Shown: positions 42,332-54,689, numbered from the stretch's first letter. The stretch: 64,000 nt of DNA from Trichostrongylus colubriformis (GCA_963978905.1 OZ022259.1:9052001-9116000); one strand, 5' to 3'. The notes: generated by a model from the letters alone, not told the origin. Numbers and translations are program-made.

Positions 42332-43220
42332 GTTTCTCTCCTTCGGCGTGTTCTTCAGCACTTCCAAAATCATTACTGAGCACTCTGACTCACTATGACA
42401 ATCGTACTTTTGAAGGTGGTGCTGGCGGTAATTCGGTTGCATGACTTATTCCAGTCTTCGATATTGACCGGTGGACGTTCTCACCACAAAAACCGACACC
42501 TCAAACACCGCGTACTTTCAATCGATACGTCATCAATACGATACGATAAGTGCATTCTGCTATCATGTTCAATACTCTGCAGCACCGTCGTCATGTTCGG
42601 CAAAGTCGACCCCAAGAGGTCGACTCTGTCTACTAGGGCGGGGCCTGCGTCAAGGAGGGCGGGGCCTGTCAAAGACGGTGTCCATTAAATTTTAGTGGTC
42701 ATTTCCCGTGGAACTGAGTCACATGTTGTCTTCTTAGAGCCCCAATTTTCATTTGGATAACTCTCTACATGAGTTTCTTTATCATGACCCACATCACCCT
42801 TGCCATTGTCTTTAAAGACGCCATCAATGAGAAAAGCATTAAATTTCCGAGATTACCAAGAATATAAAAACATCATAGAAATGCTTGACAGAATGCCGCG
42901 AATACCCTCTGCCACTTGGGAGATAACATGAAAATGAAATAAATTCAGGCGTAAGATACGGTATTTGCCCATAAAACTGCACGTCGACGTGATATTTCTG
43001 GTCCTGTGACTCATATCCATGCGCTACTTTTTCTATACAATAAACTTATTTTGTGTTGCAACAAACGTCCTGGCCGGTTATGTGCATTCACAAGATAAAT
43101 CTAATTTCGAAAGTGCGTTAGATTAGATCAGTACATATGCCTGCTCTTTGGAAAAATAAAAAGCTTCTCTCCCCAAATATAAGCTTTCATCAAAATTGAA
43201 TAAGGTCTTTGAAATATTAG
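42332..43220. other. no gene seen; short GC repeat
   Basis: A palindromic GTCGACCCCAAGAGGTCGAC at about 42605 is followed by two copies of AGGGCGGGGCCTG at about 42637-42670. The sequence downstream is AT-rich. Confidence 0.4.
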
Positions 43221-43494
43221 GACAATTTCAAAATATGGGGAAATGGACACCTTTCCGAAGACCCATCTCACGAGTTCCGAAGCCGTGATAGGGACGTCTA
43301 TAAATGTGAGTACTGCAGGGGAAGAAGGTAATGCGTTGTGTATAGTTTGTCCCTGGTTTCAGAAGTGCAGGCATGAGAATGAGTTGCTCGATTTCCTAAT
43401 TGATCAGAACGCATTAATTAAAACAGCAGAAAGGATGAACGTCAGCCTTCACAGGAGATATCTCACTGTACTGGCCTTCCCAACAGAGATGTGA
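43221..43494 (+). CDS. two-exon gene model, TFPKxxLTSS family
   Basis: Exon a may open after aaatattag at 43220, with an internal ATG at 43243, and ends at 43305: MDTFPKTHLTSSEAVIGTS. It is followed by a perfect donor (gtgagt) and a 57-nt intron ending ggtttcag. Exon b (43363-43494, phase 0) reads KCRHENELLDFLIDQNALIK then TAERMNVSLHRRYLTVL to TGA. From the ATG the product is 64 residues. The motif recurs on the minus strand at 8.6 kb. Function unknown. Confidence 0.55.
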
Positions 43495-43731
43495 TTGACC
43501 CGCTCAAGCAGCCCTGATTCGCCAAAAATGAAAAACTACATGCTGCGCGACTTCTTGTATCAGCCACGCATGACCGCATTTTTCACAAATCGTCTTTCAA
43601 AAGCTGAACTGGATGTAGGCTGAAGCCCTTACTCCTCCTTCATACTCGTCAGGCCCGACGCCATCCAATCCACACTTTTCCGGATATCCAGACAGCAAAC
43701 GCAATAGAAGAGATTCAAGAAGCATGATGGC

Positions 43732-44034
43732 TTGGAGTCGACTTTTCACGATTTCACGCGATGTAAATCGTTAGACTTCCATCAAAATGGGATGAGCAAA
43801 TACGCATCATATTGCCAAAAGTGTGGCGAATATAATGGTGCTCATTTCCGAGGAGAGATGCTGTGTGAGCCAAGTTCTGATTCCCCAGAAGATAAAACTG
43901 CGAAAACCGGTCAAAATTTTGCTCACAATAAAAACGACATGGTTGCTCACAAACCACATAATATTATGTACTTATTTCCTTCATATTATGATATGTATTA
44001 TGTGTATATTTTCGCCTATTTTAGCCTCATATAA
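43732..44034 (+). CDS. candidate frame, unknown
   Basis: A 100-codon + frame reads MSKYASYCQKCGEYNGAHF, EMLCEPSSDSPEDKTAKTG, then a Tyr/Phe-rich end. A CxxC with a further Cys could bind metal. The C-terminal third looks non-coding, so the true exon may end near 43930. Confidence 0.3.
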   Translation: MESTFHDFTRCKSLDFHQNGMSKYASYCQKCGEYNGAHFRGEMLCEPSSDSPEDKTAKTGQNFAHNKNDMVAHKPHNIMYLFPSYYDMYYVYIFAYFSLI

Positions 44035-45217
44035 CCAATCCACTTTCAAGCAATATGCTCGAGGAACAAAAAGAGCAGATTTTTTCAGCATTACTCATTG
44101 CCTTTAGCAAGCCTTGGATTTCACTTGGCTTTCGAACAAATCAGTGACTTGCGATGCCGATTGATACTCGTCGGCCACCTGCTTCTAAAAGCGAAGGATA
44201 ATTCGGGTATTTAGGAATGAAAGCATACATTCGCTGCGAATGAGCTCGCGAAAAGCGAGGAAACGATGTGTGGCGTAACCATTATTGCAGTTGGCTTTCG
44301 GGGGATGGGGAGATGGTGGATGGGGCAACGACCGCCACCGCTTGGCTGTTGCCCCTTCTTTAGTGATGCAAAGAGCGCGAGAACACGTCCACGATCGGAA
44401 TCAGCGGTGGAAGGGAGTTCAGTTCCTTTCTGACTTGGGCAGTCCTTTTCCGTTCTTTTTTACACGATACTACTTAACATCGCTGCTTTCGTACAGTTGA
44501 GCAATTACCCCGGCCCACGCTTTCAATGCAAATATAGACTAGATAACGGGGGAGAGGTTCGCAGAAGTGATCTTGTATGGGAGTTCAGATGAATTAAAGA
44601 AATGAGAAGAGGACAAGTGGTTGGGAGCGGGGGTAGATGACGTCTTTGATTAGTGCACCCATGCTCATAGGGCATACGTCACACAGGCAGTGAGCCCCTC
44701 ATGAAATTCACCTCTCGAATGCCCGGATGCATCACGAAGCTAAAAATGCCAAGTGGAAATAGGGACTAGACAGCCAAGAACCGATGGAGTTGCCCCTTCG
44801 GGTTCCGAAATCGCTATAATTTTGCGTTTTCTGTGGATCACATATGCCCAATATACCGACACCCTTAAACCGAAAAGCTCGACAGGGAAAAAGAGCGAAA
44901 AATTGGACCAAACAACTTATGGAATTTCCAGAATGAAATAAAGTCAATACTCTTGAGTCACATTGCGCCGCTACGCGGATATGCACACTCCGATCAACCT
45001 GTGACCCGTTGCTCCACCGCTGTTCTGCCTAAAGTTTGGAGGCGTGTAGTGGCCCAATGCAAAATCGTAGGACTATGTATGCAGCTCAAAGCGTCCTCCT
45101 CAACGCGGGTTTGGTCACAGACGATCTTGTTAGACCGCTTAGAGTTCCCTCACAAGGAACATTGCTCCTCGTTCTTGATACCCGAATTACCGTCATGCCT
45201 TCAAAATTTGTGCATTT
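44035..45217. other. no firm gene
   Basis: A weak E-type repeat fragment lies near 44340-44420 (GTGATGCAAAGAGCGCGAGA). The + frame of 137 codons at 45036-45449 is antisense to a better-supported minus exon. A minus frame at about 45200-45080 (MTVIRVSRTRSNVPCEGTL) may be a further exon. Confidence 0.3.
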
Positions 45218-45831
45218 TCAAGCAAGTCCTGACTTAGCTTCAGGAACCTGCGTTGTGTCAACATTTTTGTCTTCCTGTTCTACGTTAACGGCCTTTCTCT
45301 TTTCGAGAGCCGGCCACAACACTTCCCTCCACCTCCTAAGAAGCAGTGGAAGGTTGCAGCTTTCTGGAAATGATGGGATGGTTCAGTCGTCATATAAATA
45401 CGTACTACTTCCTTCTCTTATCCGGAGTCAGCCTATGGGGTATTCTTGAGGAGGGGGGCTCGTATTTGATCTGCTGAGTGGGGAGCGTGTTTATAGTGAC
45501 CGACAAAGTACGGTAAGACCTGCTCTCGATGATAACCACAGAGGATCCACCTCTCCAGTTCCGCAATCAACCAACCAAAATGCAACTTCCTAACTCTGCT
45601 ACCTCCGAAGGGTGCTTGACAGTTTCTGACGCTGCGCATTCGCTTTTGGCAGTCTCCCCCAAATGGCAGATGGAAAAGGCAAGAAGAATTTCGCCACACT
45701 TTTATTATATCCTCTTTCCCTTTGTTGACAGCTAGAGCTCCTTCAAATTTTTTTAGTGGAATTTCGAATTTTAAGTATTTCGTCGATATGAAACTCTTGT
45801 CCATTGAAAATTTTGTGCTTCTTTGCTTCAT
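45218..45831 (-). CDS. hypothetical gene, two exons
   Basis: Exon 1 begins at ATG 45831 or the inner ATG at 45804 and has excellent codon use: MDKSFISTKYLKFEIPLKKF, VNKGKEDIIKVWRNSSCLF, HFGWLIAELERWILCGYHRE. Exon 2 (45363-45218) follows a strong acceptor (catcatttccag), enters in phase 1 and reads RRWREVLWPALEKRKAVNVE then DKNVDTTQVPEAKSGLA to TGA. A phase-1 donor exists at YFV-G (gtcact), weak but usable. The C-terminus is basic then acidic and looks disordered. Family unknown. Confidence 0.5.
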
Positions 45832-46059
45832 TAAAACGGAAATAAGGCCGCTCTCTCAAGACCCTTTTTCAACGCTACGCTCTACATACAAGAAAAATGT
45901 CAACAATTTGAATTCTATTTACTGCGTCATCATGAACACAATTTTTCGTCATATTGAAAAGACCTACTCCCAGGAGTTGTTATCAGATTGAAGTATTTCA
46001 GGGAGAAGGTTCGTTCATCGAAAACATCTCGGATCTCATGTGTCCTTTTGTCAAAGTAA

Positions 46060-49000
46060 AAGCAAACGCGCATTCAAATGCCGCTAATACTGAATGGAAG
46101 GGAAGTACACCGCGAGTCCTAGTAAAGCGATTGATTAGCACCGATTTCTGAAAACCACTATTTTTTCCGTTGGATCTCTCACATTTTCTGGCCACAAAGT
46201 GGCAAAAATTCGTTCAACGTCAATTTTTGTTTTCGTGCTTTAGATCTGACATTTTCCTTCCGGAGGTTTTTACCGCTAAGATGCTCATGTTCGAGCCTCT
46301 CACCATTTCCATTTTACACTATGCTCCCAACTTCATTTGAAGGTACCGCTGAGAATTTGGAGAAGTGAGGACTGCAAAGACATTCCCGCGAAAACATTTG
46401 AATCCAGTAGAGGTGACTTGTGGCGGAACCTGAGTAGAAAAGGCACGCCTTATGATTCTTACAGCGGTCTTGTAGCGCTGCCAAGCTCGCTTGACGAGTT
46501 GCTGCGAGGGCGAAAAAACGTTCGCGGCAGGCCCGAGCCGTGCATATACCTCAAAGCGGCTAGTGATGCAGAGGTTAAGGAGGGAAAGGAGTGGGAGTGA
46601 GGGTTTTCGGATTCCTAGTTCTTGGGTTTTTGGCCGTTCCTTTATTTCTCCATTGTTGCAATACCGACCATCTCGACTTTCACGATCATTTCACAACCTG
46701 CCAAGACTAGTCCTAACGGTGTATTTGAAGTGACACAAATGCAGGCTGGACCACCTTCATGGCGACCTCTTCTCACTCCACGAACTCTAATTTCGCATCA
46801 TTTCTGGATTATTTACGCTTATAATTTTACTATTAGTTTCGATAAAAAGTTTTCGCTATTTTTCACACCGACTGCTTACCTTGATTTTTTCTCCATGAAT
46901 TTCGCGATTTTTCAGAATATTTGTGTGTTACTTTGTAGAGAAAAACCTGCTCTTTCATATTCATGTAAAGCTCAGAGACGATTTTGAGAAGGCGCGTTAT
47001 TCCAGCCGTGTTTTGTAAGCCTTAGAGAAGTCGATTTTTGAATGGTGGCAGAAGCCTCAGAGCTTCTCGGAACTAACGAGGAATATAACGACTGGTTTCG
47101 TGAGGGAGGTTGCCAGCCCTGAATAGCAGAAGGGTAGCTTTACAAGTTCAAGTTAGGAGATACACTGGTCCAAAATGATCATGCTTTGGCCCCTTTTTCA
47201 TAGCCTGTCGTAAGCGTAGACTAACAAGATTCTGCAAGCGAGTCCTTTACATAGCAGTGCAACCTTTCAAAAAAAATCGATCAACATTCACTGGAAATAC
47301 ACTCTCCTCCATCAAACAAGTAAGGTCCCAGCGCTTCTTGCGGTGACGCCAAAACCCCCACATACATAGATGAGCAGTCCAAAAAACTTCACAAAACAAG
47401 GTGCGGAAGTTCCGCTTCATTTTTCGAAAATCTGGGATGTGCAAAAATTTTGGCAGTCTATAGCATCTCTCAGACACTGTTCCAAGGAGAGAAGGATGTC
47501 AAAATTGCCTTTCAACATTTTTCAGATTTTAATGAAGGAAAGTCAGATAAAAAATAGAATCTGCGCTATAATAGTCGAGAACCGTGTGTAGCATCTGATG
47601 GCTTTTGTTTCGTTGCAATCGATTGTGTGAGCGACATTATGGTCTGCCGAACAGAACGGTGGATACTTTTTCACCGACCTAATATTTCTAGGACAAGCTA
47701 TAAAGTGAAGTCTTCTTCTGACCAAAGACTATTGCCGTGATGTCGAAAAAATTCTGCTTAGCCAGACCTCTCCATCACCCTCGTTTACCCAACAACATAG
47801 CTTCACTCGTCAATCGATGATCATATTTAGTGTCATAGGTCAGCACCGAGATCAGAGGCATGATTTCCCACGGAAAATTAAGTTTTCACAGATGATTAAC
47901 ATTCAGTTACTGAGCTTTTGCCCATATTCAAACTTTAAATACTACAAAAAAGGGGTAACACGATGAAATGAATTAACCCCTTGTTGACAAAGGTTATAAA
48001 GAGAAGAATATGGTTCAAAAGTTTCTAAGTGTTAGATTTCGGAATAGAAAACGGTGAGTGCGCGGTATATGGGAAACTTCTTCTGGCGGAGAGCCCGGTT
48101 GGCAATCTCTTTCTTATCCCATCCACTGATTTTCCATGTCACTAGAACAAAATAATCCCACATCGCCTACTGTTGAGGTTTCAGGCGGAGGTGGAGCTCG
48201 GTCGAAAACAGCGGCCAGATTGACATGATTGCCTAGTTATTTGCTTTTTAGGGCGGTTTGCACTGCAAAAACGCCATTTACTGCAACTTCCTCCAGTGGT
48301 AGTTGTAAGTCTGTTAGCCCATAAAAAACTGCAGCGGCGTAAATCTGCGCTCCCTAGACTCTCATTTTCCTCTCCCGACGTAGTGGTACTTTCACATGAG
48401 AAAGGCTTCACTGATAAAAAGGCTCCGCTAATTCTTTCGTGTTCTTTTTTCAAATGTCTATTATTACATTTAGCAAAGCGTCCTACTGAGGAAGTGATTT
48501 CATGTTCGAGGATTGGTCATGCCATTTGCTTCTTTGTTCGGCTGCTTAAGCTTATTCCTGTCTATGTAACTATCTCCACTATCTCTTGCCTTGCTTTCTG
48601 ATGTTTCTCGAATTCACGCTTCTCCCTGGCCGAATATTTCTTGAACGGTGGTCTTCTTCAGCCATAGGTACACATGCTTGTGGTTAATTCCCTTTTCCGA
48701 GCTCCGTTTTGAGATACGTGAACCGTAGAAATGTACCAGCAACACCCGCTTATGACATGGTTATGGACTACACCTCCCACAATCGGCTTAGAGGTTGCAC
48801 TCACGTTGACGCTTTGGTGCGGTGACAAGGGGATGTCCCGTAAACACAGATTTGGGATAATCCTTTTCGCAGAGTACTGGATTGGTAGCGGACTCGTGTA
48901 AGAGCGGAAAACATTGACGTACACATGGACTATCCCCAAAAGCCATTCTAAAGACGAAATCGCTCTTAATTGCCATCAAGTTTCACTGTGACGCTGAATG

Positions 49001-49300
49001 GAAGCCAAATGCGCGGCGCATATCAAATAGACTGATCGATGACAAGTGTCTTATTTTCATGCGCCATTATGCTTGTGGATTTCTTCAAACTCCCCGAACT
49101 TATCAGTCATTCCTCTCCTGTAGTCGGCGGTAAGAGAAATATGGTTCGATGTAAGAAAAATGTATTTATTCGTGCATATTGCTGTGACCTTCGGAAGTAT
49201 GTGCCACGCGTTTGACATAGATGCAGTTTTGTCAAGGGATGGAAGCCTGCATAGTACTTTTGGGAGTTCAATTGAATCAACTTCCACCTAGCCGGTCTCT
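46060..49300. repeat. segmental duplication, copy 1
   Basis: Two blocks (about 46060-46960 and 47960-49300) match 50180-50950 and 51330-52650 in the same order and orientation. The sequence between the blocks is unrelated in the two copies. The first block includes an E-type repeat (46330-46745). Within blocks most bases agree; copy 2 lacks about 100 bp present at 46290-46395. Confidence 0.85.
48788..49290 (-). pseudogene. unknown family, decayed copy 1
   Basis: Minus frames read PKVLCRLPSLDKTASMSNAW and ISLTADYRRGMTDKFGEFEE (49287-49057), then MMAIKSDFVFRMAFGDSPCV and ESATNPVLCEKDYPKSVFTG (48979-48788). A TAG at 49288-49290 stands where copy 2 has TGG. In the second frame the differences from copy 2 are mostly amino-acid changing, which suggests neutral decay and no constraint. 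Confidence 0.55.
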
Positions 49301-49733
49301 GACCGGGGATATGGAGGAAAGTGGGGATGTTCCAACGGTACCTGACTTTCCTTGGTTACTCACAGCCTAGCTTAACTTAAGTTTTGAGTACGTTGTGCTA
49401 GAAGTGTAATGACATCGCAAGCCATCAAAGACAAACCATCAATCAGAAAAGTTGTAAATTTTTAATGTATGAAGGATTTTCAGTGCGGAGATGGTGTAAT
49501 GACAAGTGATACGCACTTCCCCTCTCACGGTACGGGAAAATAATCCCCCGTCAGTGCTCGCTCGGGAAATTGGTACCAACTTGTATAGAAAAAAGCACTG
49601 GCTTGTATATCGGCTGGCCCCCGTAACTCGTTGGGAAGGTCAAGTAGGATTCAGCCGACGCCACAATACTTAATGGAATCAGAATGCGCTGCGCATATCG
49701 AAAAGAGATTGATTAACGCCAAACATTTTATTT

Positions 49734-50121
49734 TTAAATTTTGTTGAATGAGGGGGTTTCCAACACGATGAGCTTTTTTGACTTTCCCGTATCGTCATGT
49801 GAGCGAATCAAAGGATCGGTGCTATTACATATTACACCGAAGGCTATGCCGTTTATATGAGCGACGTGGTATTGCGACAATTTCGAATTCCTGATGGTAG
49901 AGGTAGGAAACGCACCGTTCGGCATATGATGATGCAAAGCATAAGCGAAGAGTACATAGAATGAAGGAGAGCGAAAGGAAGAGCAAGTTTTCCGAGCAGT
50001 ATATGTACAAGGTGTCCACATGAAGCGTGATGGAAAAAACTACCCACAAGCTTGCACTAATCAAGCCAAATAAAAATCCGTCTTTCGGACGGATCTGTTC
50101 GAGCTTACGAAACTCCCCCAA
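49734..50121 (-). CDS. hypothetical protein frame related to the duplicated family
   Basis: Two overlapping minus frames occur. The better one ends at TAA 49734 and reads HHHMPNGAFPTSTIRNSKL, YHVAHINGIAFGVICNSTDP and SHDDTGKSKKLIVLETPSF. Upstream sequence (TCCGAACAAAACTTGC region on minus) corresponds to the ENLLFL part of copy 2 at 52.68 kb. This is a third, more diverged relative placed between the two duplication copies. It may still be intact. Function unknown. Confidence 0.45.
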
Positions 50122-50179
50122 ATACGTAATCAGTTATTGTGTTTGTAGTTTTATTATAGTTTTTGTCAAAGTATTATAG

Positions 50180-52650
50180 AAGCAATCGCGCATTCAAAGG
50201 CCGCTAATACTGAATGGAAGGGATGTACACCGCGAGTCCTAGTAAAGCGATTGATTAGCACCGATTTCTGGAAACCACTATTTTTTCCGTCGGATCACTC
50301 AACTTTCCTGGCCACTAATTCCGAAAATTCGTTCAAGGCAAATTTTTATTTTCGTGCTCTAAATCTGACAGTTGCTCTCCGGAAGTTTTTACCGCTGAGA
50401 TGCTCGTTTCTCGCGAAATTATTCGAATCCAGAAGAGGTGACCTTGGCGAAACTCGAGTTAAAAAGGCACGCCTTATGATCCTTATTGCAGTCTTGCAGC
50501 GCTGCCAGTCATATTCGACGAGTTGCTGCGAGAGCGGAGGAACGTTCACGGCAGGCCCCCAGCCCTCTGCATCTGCCTCACAGCGGCTAGGGATGCAGAG
50601 GTGTGGAAGGAGAGAAGTGTGGATGAGGGTTTTCGAATTCCTATTTCTTGGGTTTTTTGCCGTACCTTTATTTCTCTATTGTTGCAAAACCGATCATCTC
50701 GACATTCACGATTATTCCACAACCTGTCAGGACTATTCCTAACGGTGTACTCGAAGTGACACGAATGCACACTGGACCACCTTCATGGCAGCCTCTTCCT
50801 ACCCCACGAGCTCAAATTTCACATCTTTTTTGGATTATTTACGCTTACAATTTACTATTAATTCGGACGAAAAGCTCTCGCCGCTTTTCACACTAACTGC
50901 TTTACTTTGATTTTTCAGCACTGAGTTCCGCGACTTTTCAGCTTATTTGTTACTTTGTAGAAAGAAACTTGCCACTCGACTTGGGCCGAGTAATGCAAGA
51001 AGGAGGTCGCCGCTCTCTTTACAAGAAATCCAGTGAAGCTCGTGTCACGCGCGGTGCGCAGTTCGGGTGTTCTGTCGCGAACTCTACAGCATGCCTTTCC
51101 GCCGTGATATTCTCTGTGGTACCTTATGTTATGAACCCGGCGGAAGTTTTTAACTGGGCACCACACTGTCTCTAGACTTCGTTCGATAAACAGAATACAG
51201 CCCCACCCTCAAATTATCAAATAATGCTCCCCCTTCATTGCAGGTGTCGTTATTAGTCGATTCCGTACTCTACCTGTCGTCATTAGTCTATTCCGTACTC
51301 TACCAGGCTACAAAAACATTGGCAAAATTATCACAACGACATGAATATACCCCGTTGTTGACAATGATTTTAGAGAGAAAATTGTGATTCCAAATTTCCA
51401 AGTTTTTAATTTCACAATAAAAAAAGATAAGTGCGCGGTTTCCCGGAAGGCAATCTCATTCACTTTCCATCCATTGATATTCCATCTCACTAAAACAAAA
51501 TGATCCCACATCGCCTATTGCTGAGGTTTCAGGCGGAGGTGGAGCTCGGGCGAAAACAGCGGCCCGATTGACTTGATTGCCTAGTTATTTGCTTTTTAGG
51601 GCGGTTTTAACTGCAAAAACGCCATTTTCTGCGACTTCTTCCAGTGGCTGTTGTAAGTCTGTTAGCCCATAAAAAAGCTGCAGCGGCGTCAATCTGCGCT
51701 CCCTAGACTATCATTTTCTTCTCCTGACGCGGTGGTACTTTCACATGAGAAAGGCACCAATAGAAAGATTCCACTGATTTTTTCGCGATTTTTTTAGGTT
51801 TACTATTATTTACATTTACTAAAACATCTTACTAAGAAATTGATCTCATGTTCGAAGATTGCTCATGCCATTTGCTTATTTATTCGGCTACTTGAGCTTA
51901 TTCCTGTTCATGTAACCATCTCCACTATCCCTTGCCTTGCTTTCTGATGTTTCTCGAATTCACGCTTCTCCCTGGCCCAACACGTCTTATACGGTGTCTT
52001 CCTCAGCCATGGGTACACATGTGTAAGGTGAACTTTGTGAGCTCCGTTTTGAGATACGTGAACCCTAGAAAGTACCAGTAATACCCCGCTTATGAAAGGA
52101 TTATGGACTAAACCTCCCACAATTGGCTTAGGGGTTGCACTTATGCAGTTGTTGACGCTTTGGTGCAGTGACAAGAGGATGTCCCGTAAACACGATTTTG
52201 TGATAACCCTTTCCGCAGAGTACTGGATTGGTAGCGGACTCGTGTAAGAGCGGAAAACATTGACGTACACATGGACTATCCTCAAAAGCCATTCTAAAGA
52301 CGAAACCGCTCTTAATTGCCATCAAGTTTCACTGTGACGCTGAATGGAAGCCAAATGCGCGGCGCATATCAAATAGACTGATCGATGACCAGTGTCTTTT
52401 ATACACCCTTATGGTTGAGGTATTTCTTCAAATTCCTCGAACTTATCAGTCATTCCTCTCCGGTAGTCGGCGGTAAGAGAAATGGCTTTTGATGTGAGAA
52501 AAATGTATTAAACCGTGCACATTGCTGTGACCCCCGCAAGTATGCGTCACGCGTTTAACATTGATTCAATTTTATCGATGGATGGGAGCCTGCATCGTAC
52601 TTTTAGAGGTTCAATCGAATCATCTTCCACCCAGCCGGTCTCTTGTCGGG
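50180..52650. repeat. segmental duplication, copy 2
   Basis: Direct partner of 46060-49300; the offset is about 4.1 kb for the first block and 3.35 kb for the second. The second block starts with the GTTTCAGGCGGAGGTGGAGC landmark at 51526 (48178 in copy 1). Confidence 0.85.
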
Positions 52651-53207
52651 AATATGAAGGAAGGAATAGCAAGTTTTCCTGAATAGTGTAGAAGGTGTCC
52701 AGATGAAGCCTGATGGGAAAACTACCCACAAGTTTGCACTAACCAAGCCAAATAAGGAAATTTTCCGTCAGAAAATTCCACATAAGGGATTACATATCAC
52801 TGTCGATGTCCGGCATCATCTTCAATACAAGCATCCAATTTCTTCCTGAAATTCTTCAGGATGCGTGCAATCGTTTGCGGCGAGATTTCTGGTTTTCCTC
52901 CCGGCCCATTTTCAATTCTCCCAGTCTCCTTGAAGCGTTTTATGACTCGATGTACTTGCTCGCGATGTAGTTTGAGTGCCTTTGTAATCTCCTTAAATGA
53001 GATGCCGCGCTTGTACATAGTAACTACCTCTGAACTATAGGTATGTGATACCATACTTACCTCATAAAATAAAAAAATACGAGCAAAGGGAATAACAACA
53101 CAGAAAGCAAAAAAAGCTACAAATGCCCAAAAATGGAATTTTAACAACCCGTCACACTTCATGTGGACCACCCTGTAGTTTTTTATTGGTAGGGATGCTG
53201 TTTGCAT
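52128..53207 (-). pseudogene. unknown family, decayed copy 2, split by a transposon
   Basis: Minus frame MQTASLPIKNY ends at the TA of an inserted element (52691-53175) and continues on the other side as TIQENLLFLPSYSRQETGWV then PLKVRCRLPSIDKIESMLNA. A TGA at 52547-52549 replaces the TGG found in copy 1. Further frames (YRRGMTDKFEEFEE, MMAIKSGFVFRMAFEDSPCV) follow to 52128. At least one nonsense change plus the insertion make it a pseudogene. Confidence 0.6.
52691..53175 (-). mobile_element. Tc1/mariner deletion derivative with HTH remnant, 485 bp
   Basis: The ends CAGGGTGGTCCACATGAAG (minus, right) and GAAGGTGTCCAGATGAAG (left) are inverted, with TA at 52689-52690 and 53176-53177. The minus frame 53054-52797 encodes a transposase HTH: VVTMYKRGISFKEITKALKL, HREQVHRVIKRFKETGRI and GPGGKPEISPQTIARIL. 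The catalytic domain is absent. A solo terminal repeat of the same type starts at 50008 (TA then CAAGGTGTCCACATGAAG). Confidence 0.85.
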
Positions 53208-54389
53208 CTATTCCTAACTCAACCTTGAAAAGTGGGGTGAACGGCGCAGGAGGATATTGTGACCCATTTCACGGAAAATGGTTGTGCTCGTTTCCATGCC
53301 ATCTTTATAAATTTTTAACCATATACTTAGAGGAGGAGAGGCTAAGGATCGAGCTCTTTGTTTTGGCTCGGTTTCGTGTGAGTGGATTTTTGAGGTGCCG
53401 TGGATGGCTGTGAATTTGATTTGAGTAGATAAGTATGTGTGTGAGGGGAGACGGGGGAGGCATTCAATCTAAGTTGAGCACTTATGTACCACTCAGACAT
53501 CCCCCTGCATTCGTCGCCTACACTCGTCCCTTCGTCAAAGTGGATGGCCATCTTTCACGTAGATAAGGGACATGAGATATAATAAAGGTAGGGATGGTAA
53601 ACTGGAAAGAGGTGATGGTTACTCACCTCATCAAGGTGACCACGTTCATCCCCGTCATGTAGTGGATGTCCGGGAAATAAAATGAGGTGAAATGGAAATG
53701 AATATTGAATGACAAGTAGAGTTCCTCGGAATCAGGCAATGAAACGCTCCAGAGGTGCTAATAAGCACACTGTGCTCGGAAATGGGAATGCTCGCAGTGA
53801 CCCTACACCTAGAAGTTTGCGAGGGTTGCCATACCCTTACTCTACTCCGACGTAACGAGCAACATGTAGTCCTCCTTCTGACGTAGAGTCGAACATTAGT
53901 CGATTGAGAATGTCTTGGCTAGAGTGTCGTGGGTTGCATAGGTCTTGGGATACTTCAAATTCCTTGTAGTTTCATTGCTTCTTAATTTTATCAATTATCA
54001 ATTACCACAGAAATTAAGAGCAAGCTTCGACGATTTTCTTAAAATGTATGTGTATGAGGTGGTTTCGATACATTGTAGTAGGGAGCGGCTCAAATGCAAC
54101 CCCATTTTCAGACCTATATTACTTATTACTAGTATCTTCAGGATTCCAAGTTGAGAAAAATGGTGTTAGTAATGATACTGCACTTACTGTTCACGCCATC
54201 TTTATCCTACGCTGTCTCACGGTTCATCGGCCTGGATTAGGAACATAGGTGTTGGACGCCCATTGAACAGGATGATATCGTGGGATGTTCAAAACAAAAT
54301 TTTAAGATTACCATGTGATGAGCAACAAAAACGCTTACCGTACCTATACGACAATTTGCAGACTACCTAAAGGCTATGGCTGCCAAAGA
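53176..54389. other. no firm gene
   Basis: No splice-supported frame was found. A + frame at 53945-54154 is hydrophobic and unsupported. Confidence 0.35.
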
Positions 54390-54605
54390 CTAATGGGCAG
54401 GCCAAGCTGTATCACTGCATGTCAACTGAGTGAGACGGTTTAGACCAAATTTCATCTGAATGCCATCAATTGTCACTACAAAGCTGAATGGAGGCCGAAT
54501 ACCTGACGCTCCATCCAGCTTCCATTCTACATCGAGCACCAGTGGTAGTGGCTGAGTCGTTCTATCCTTGATTATTGAAAGACCAGTTGGCGGGCGCACA
54601 CTACT
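54390..54605 (-). CDS. terminal exon, unknown
   Basis: Minus frame with very good codon use: GLSIIKDRTTQPLPLVLDVE, WKLDGASGIRPPFSFVVTID and IQMKFGLNRLTQLTCSDTAW, ending PAH and TAG. An acceptor-like gcacagtag precedes it. Degenerate echoes of the PPFSFVVTIDG segment occur in the same strand position in the 48-52 kb copies (PFSVTVKLDGN), so it may be a better-preserved member of that family. Confidence 0.5.
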   Translation of the reverse strand, partial: SSVRPPTGLSIIKDRTTQPLPLVLDVEWKLDGASGIRPPFSFVVTIDGIQMKFGLNRLTQLTCSDTAWPAH

Positions 54606-54689
54606 GTGCGCGAAACACCATGTGCGTCAGTAGGTCGGCCTGTATTGCTCTTTTTCTTGAGGACAGAGTATTTCGTGCACACCCAGCCC

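Noticed and set aside
45036..45449. 137-codon + strand frame
   Set aside because: The minus strand of the same segment has an acceptor-bounded, phase-exact terminal exon (45363-45218) with much better composition.
49484..49560. tRNA-like segment in a spacer of the duplication
   Set aside because: An A-box-like GTGTAATGACAAGTG occurs, but no B box at a suitable distance.
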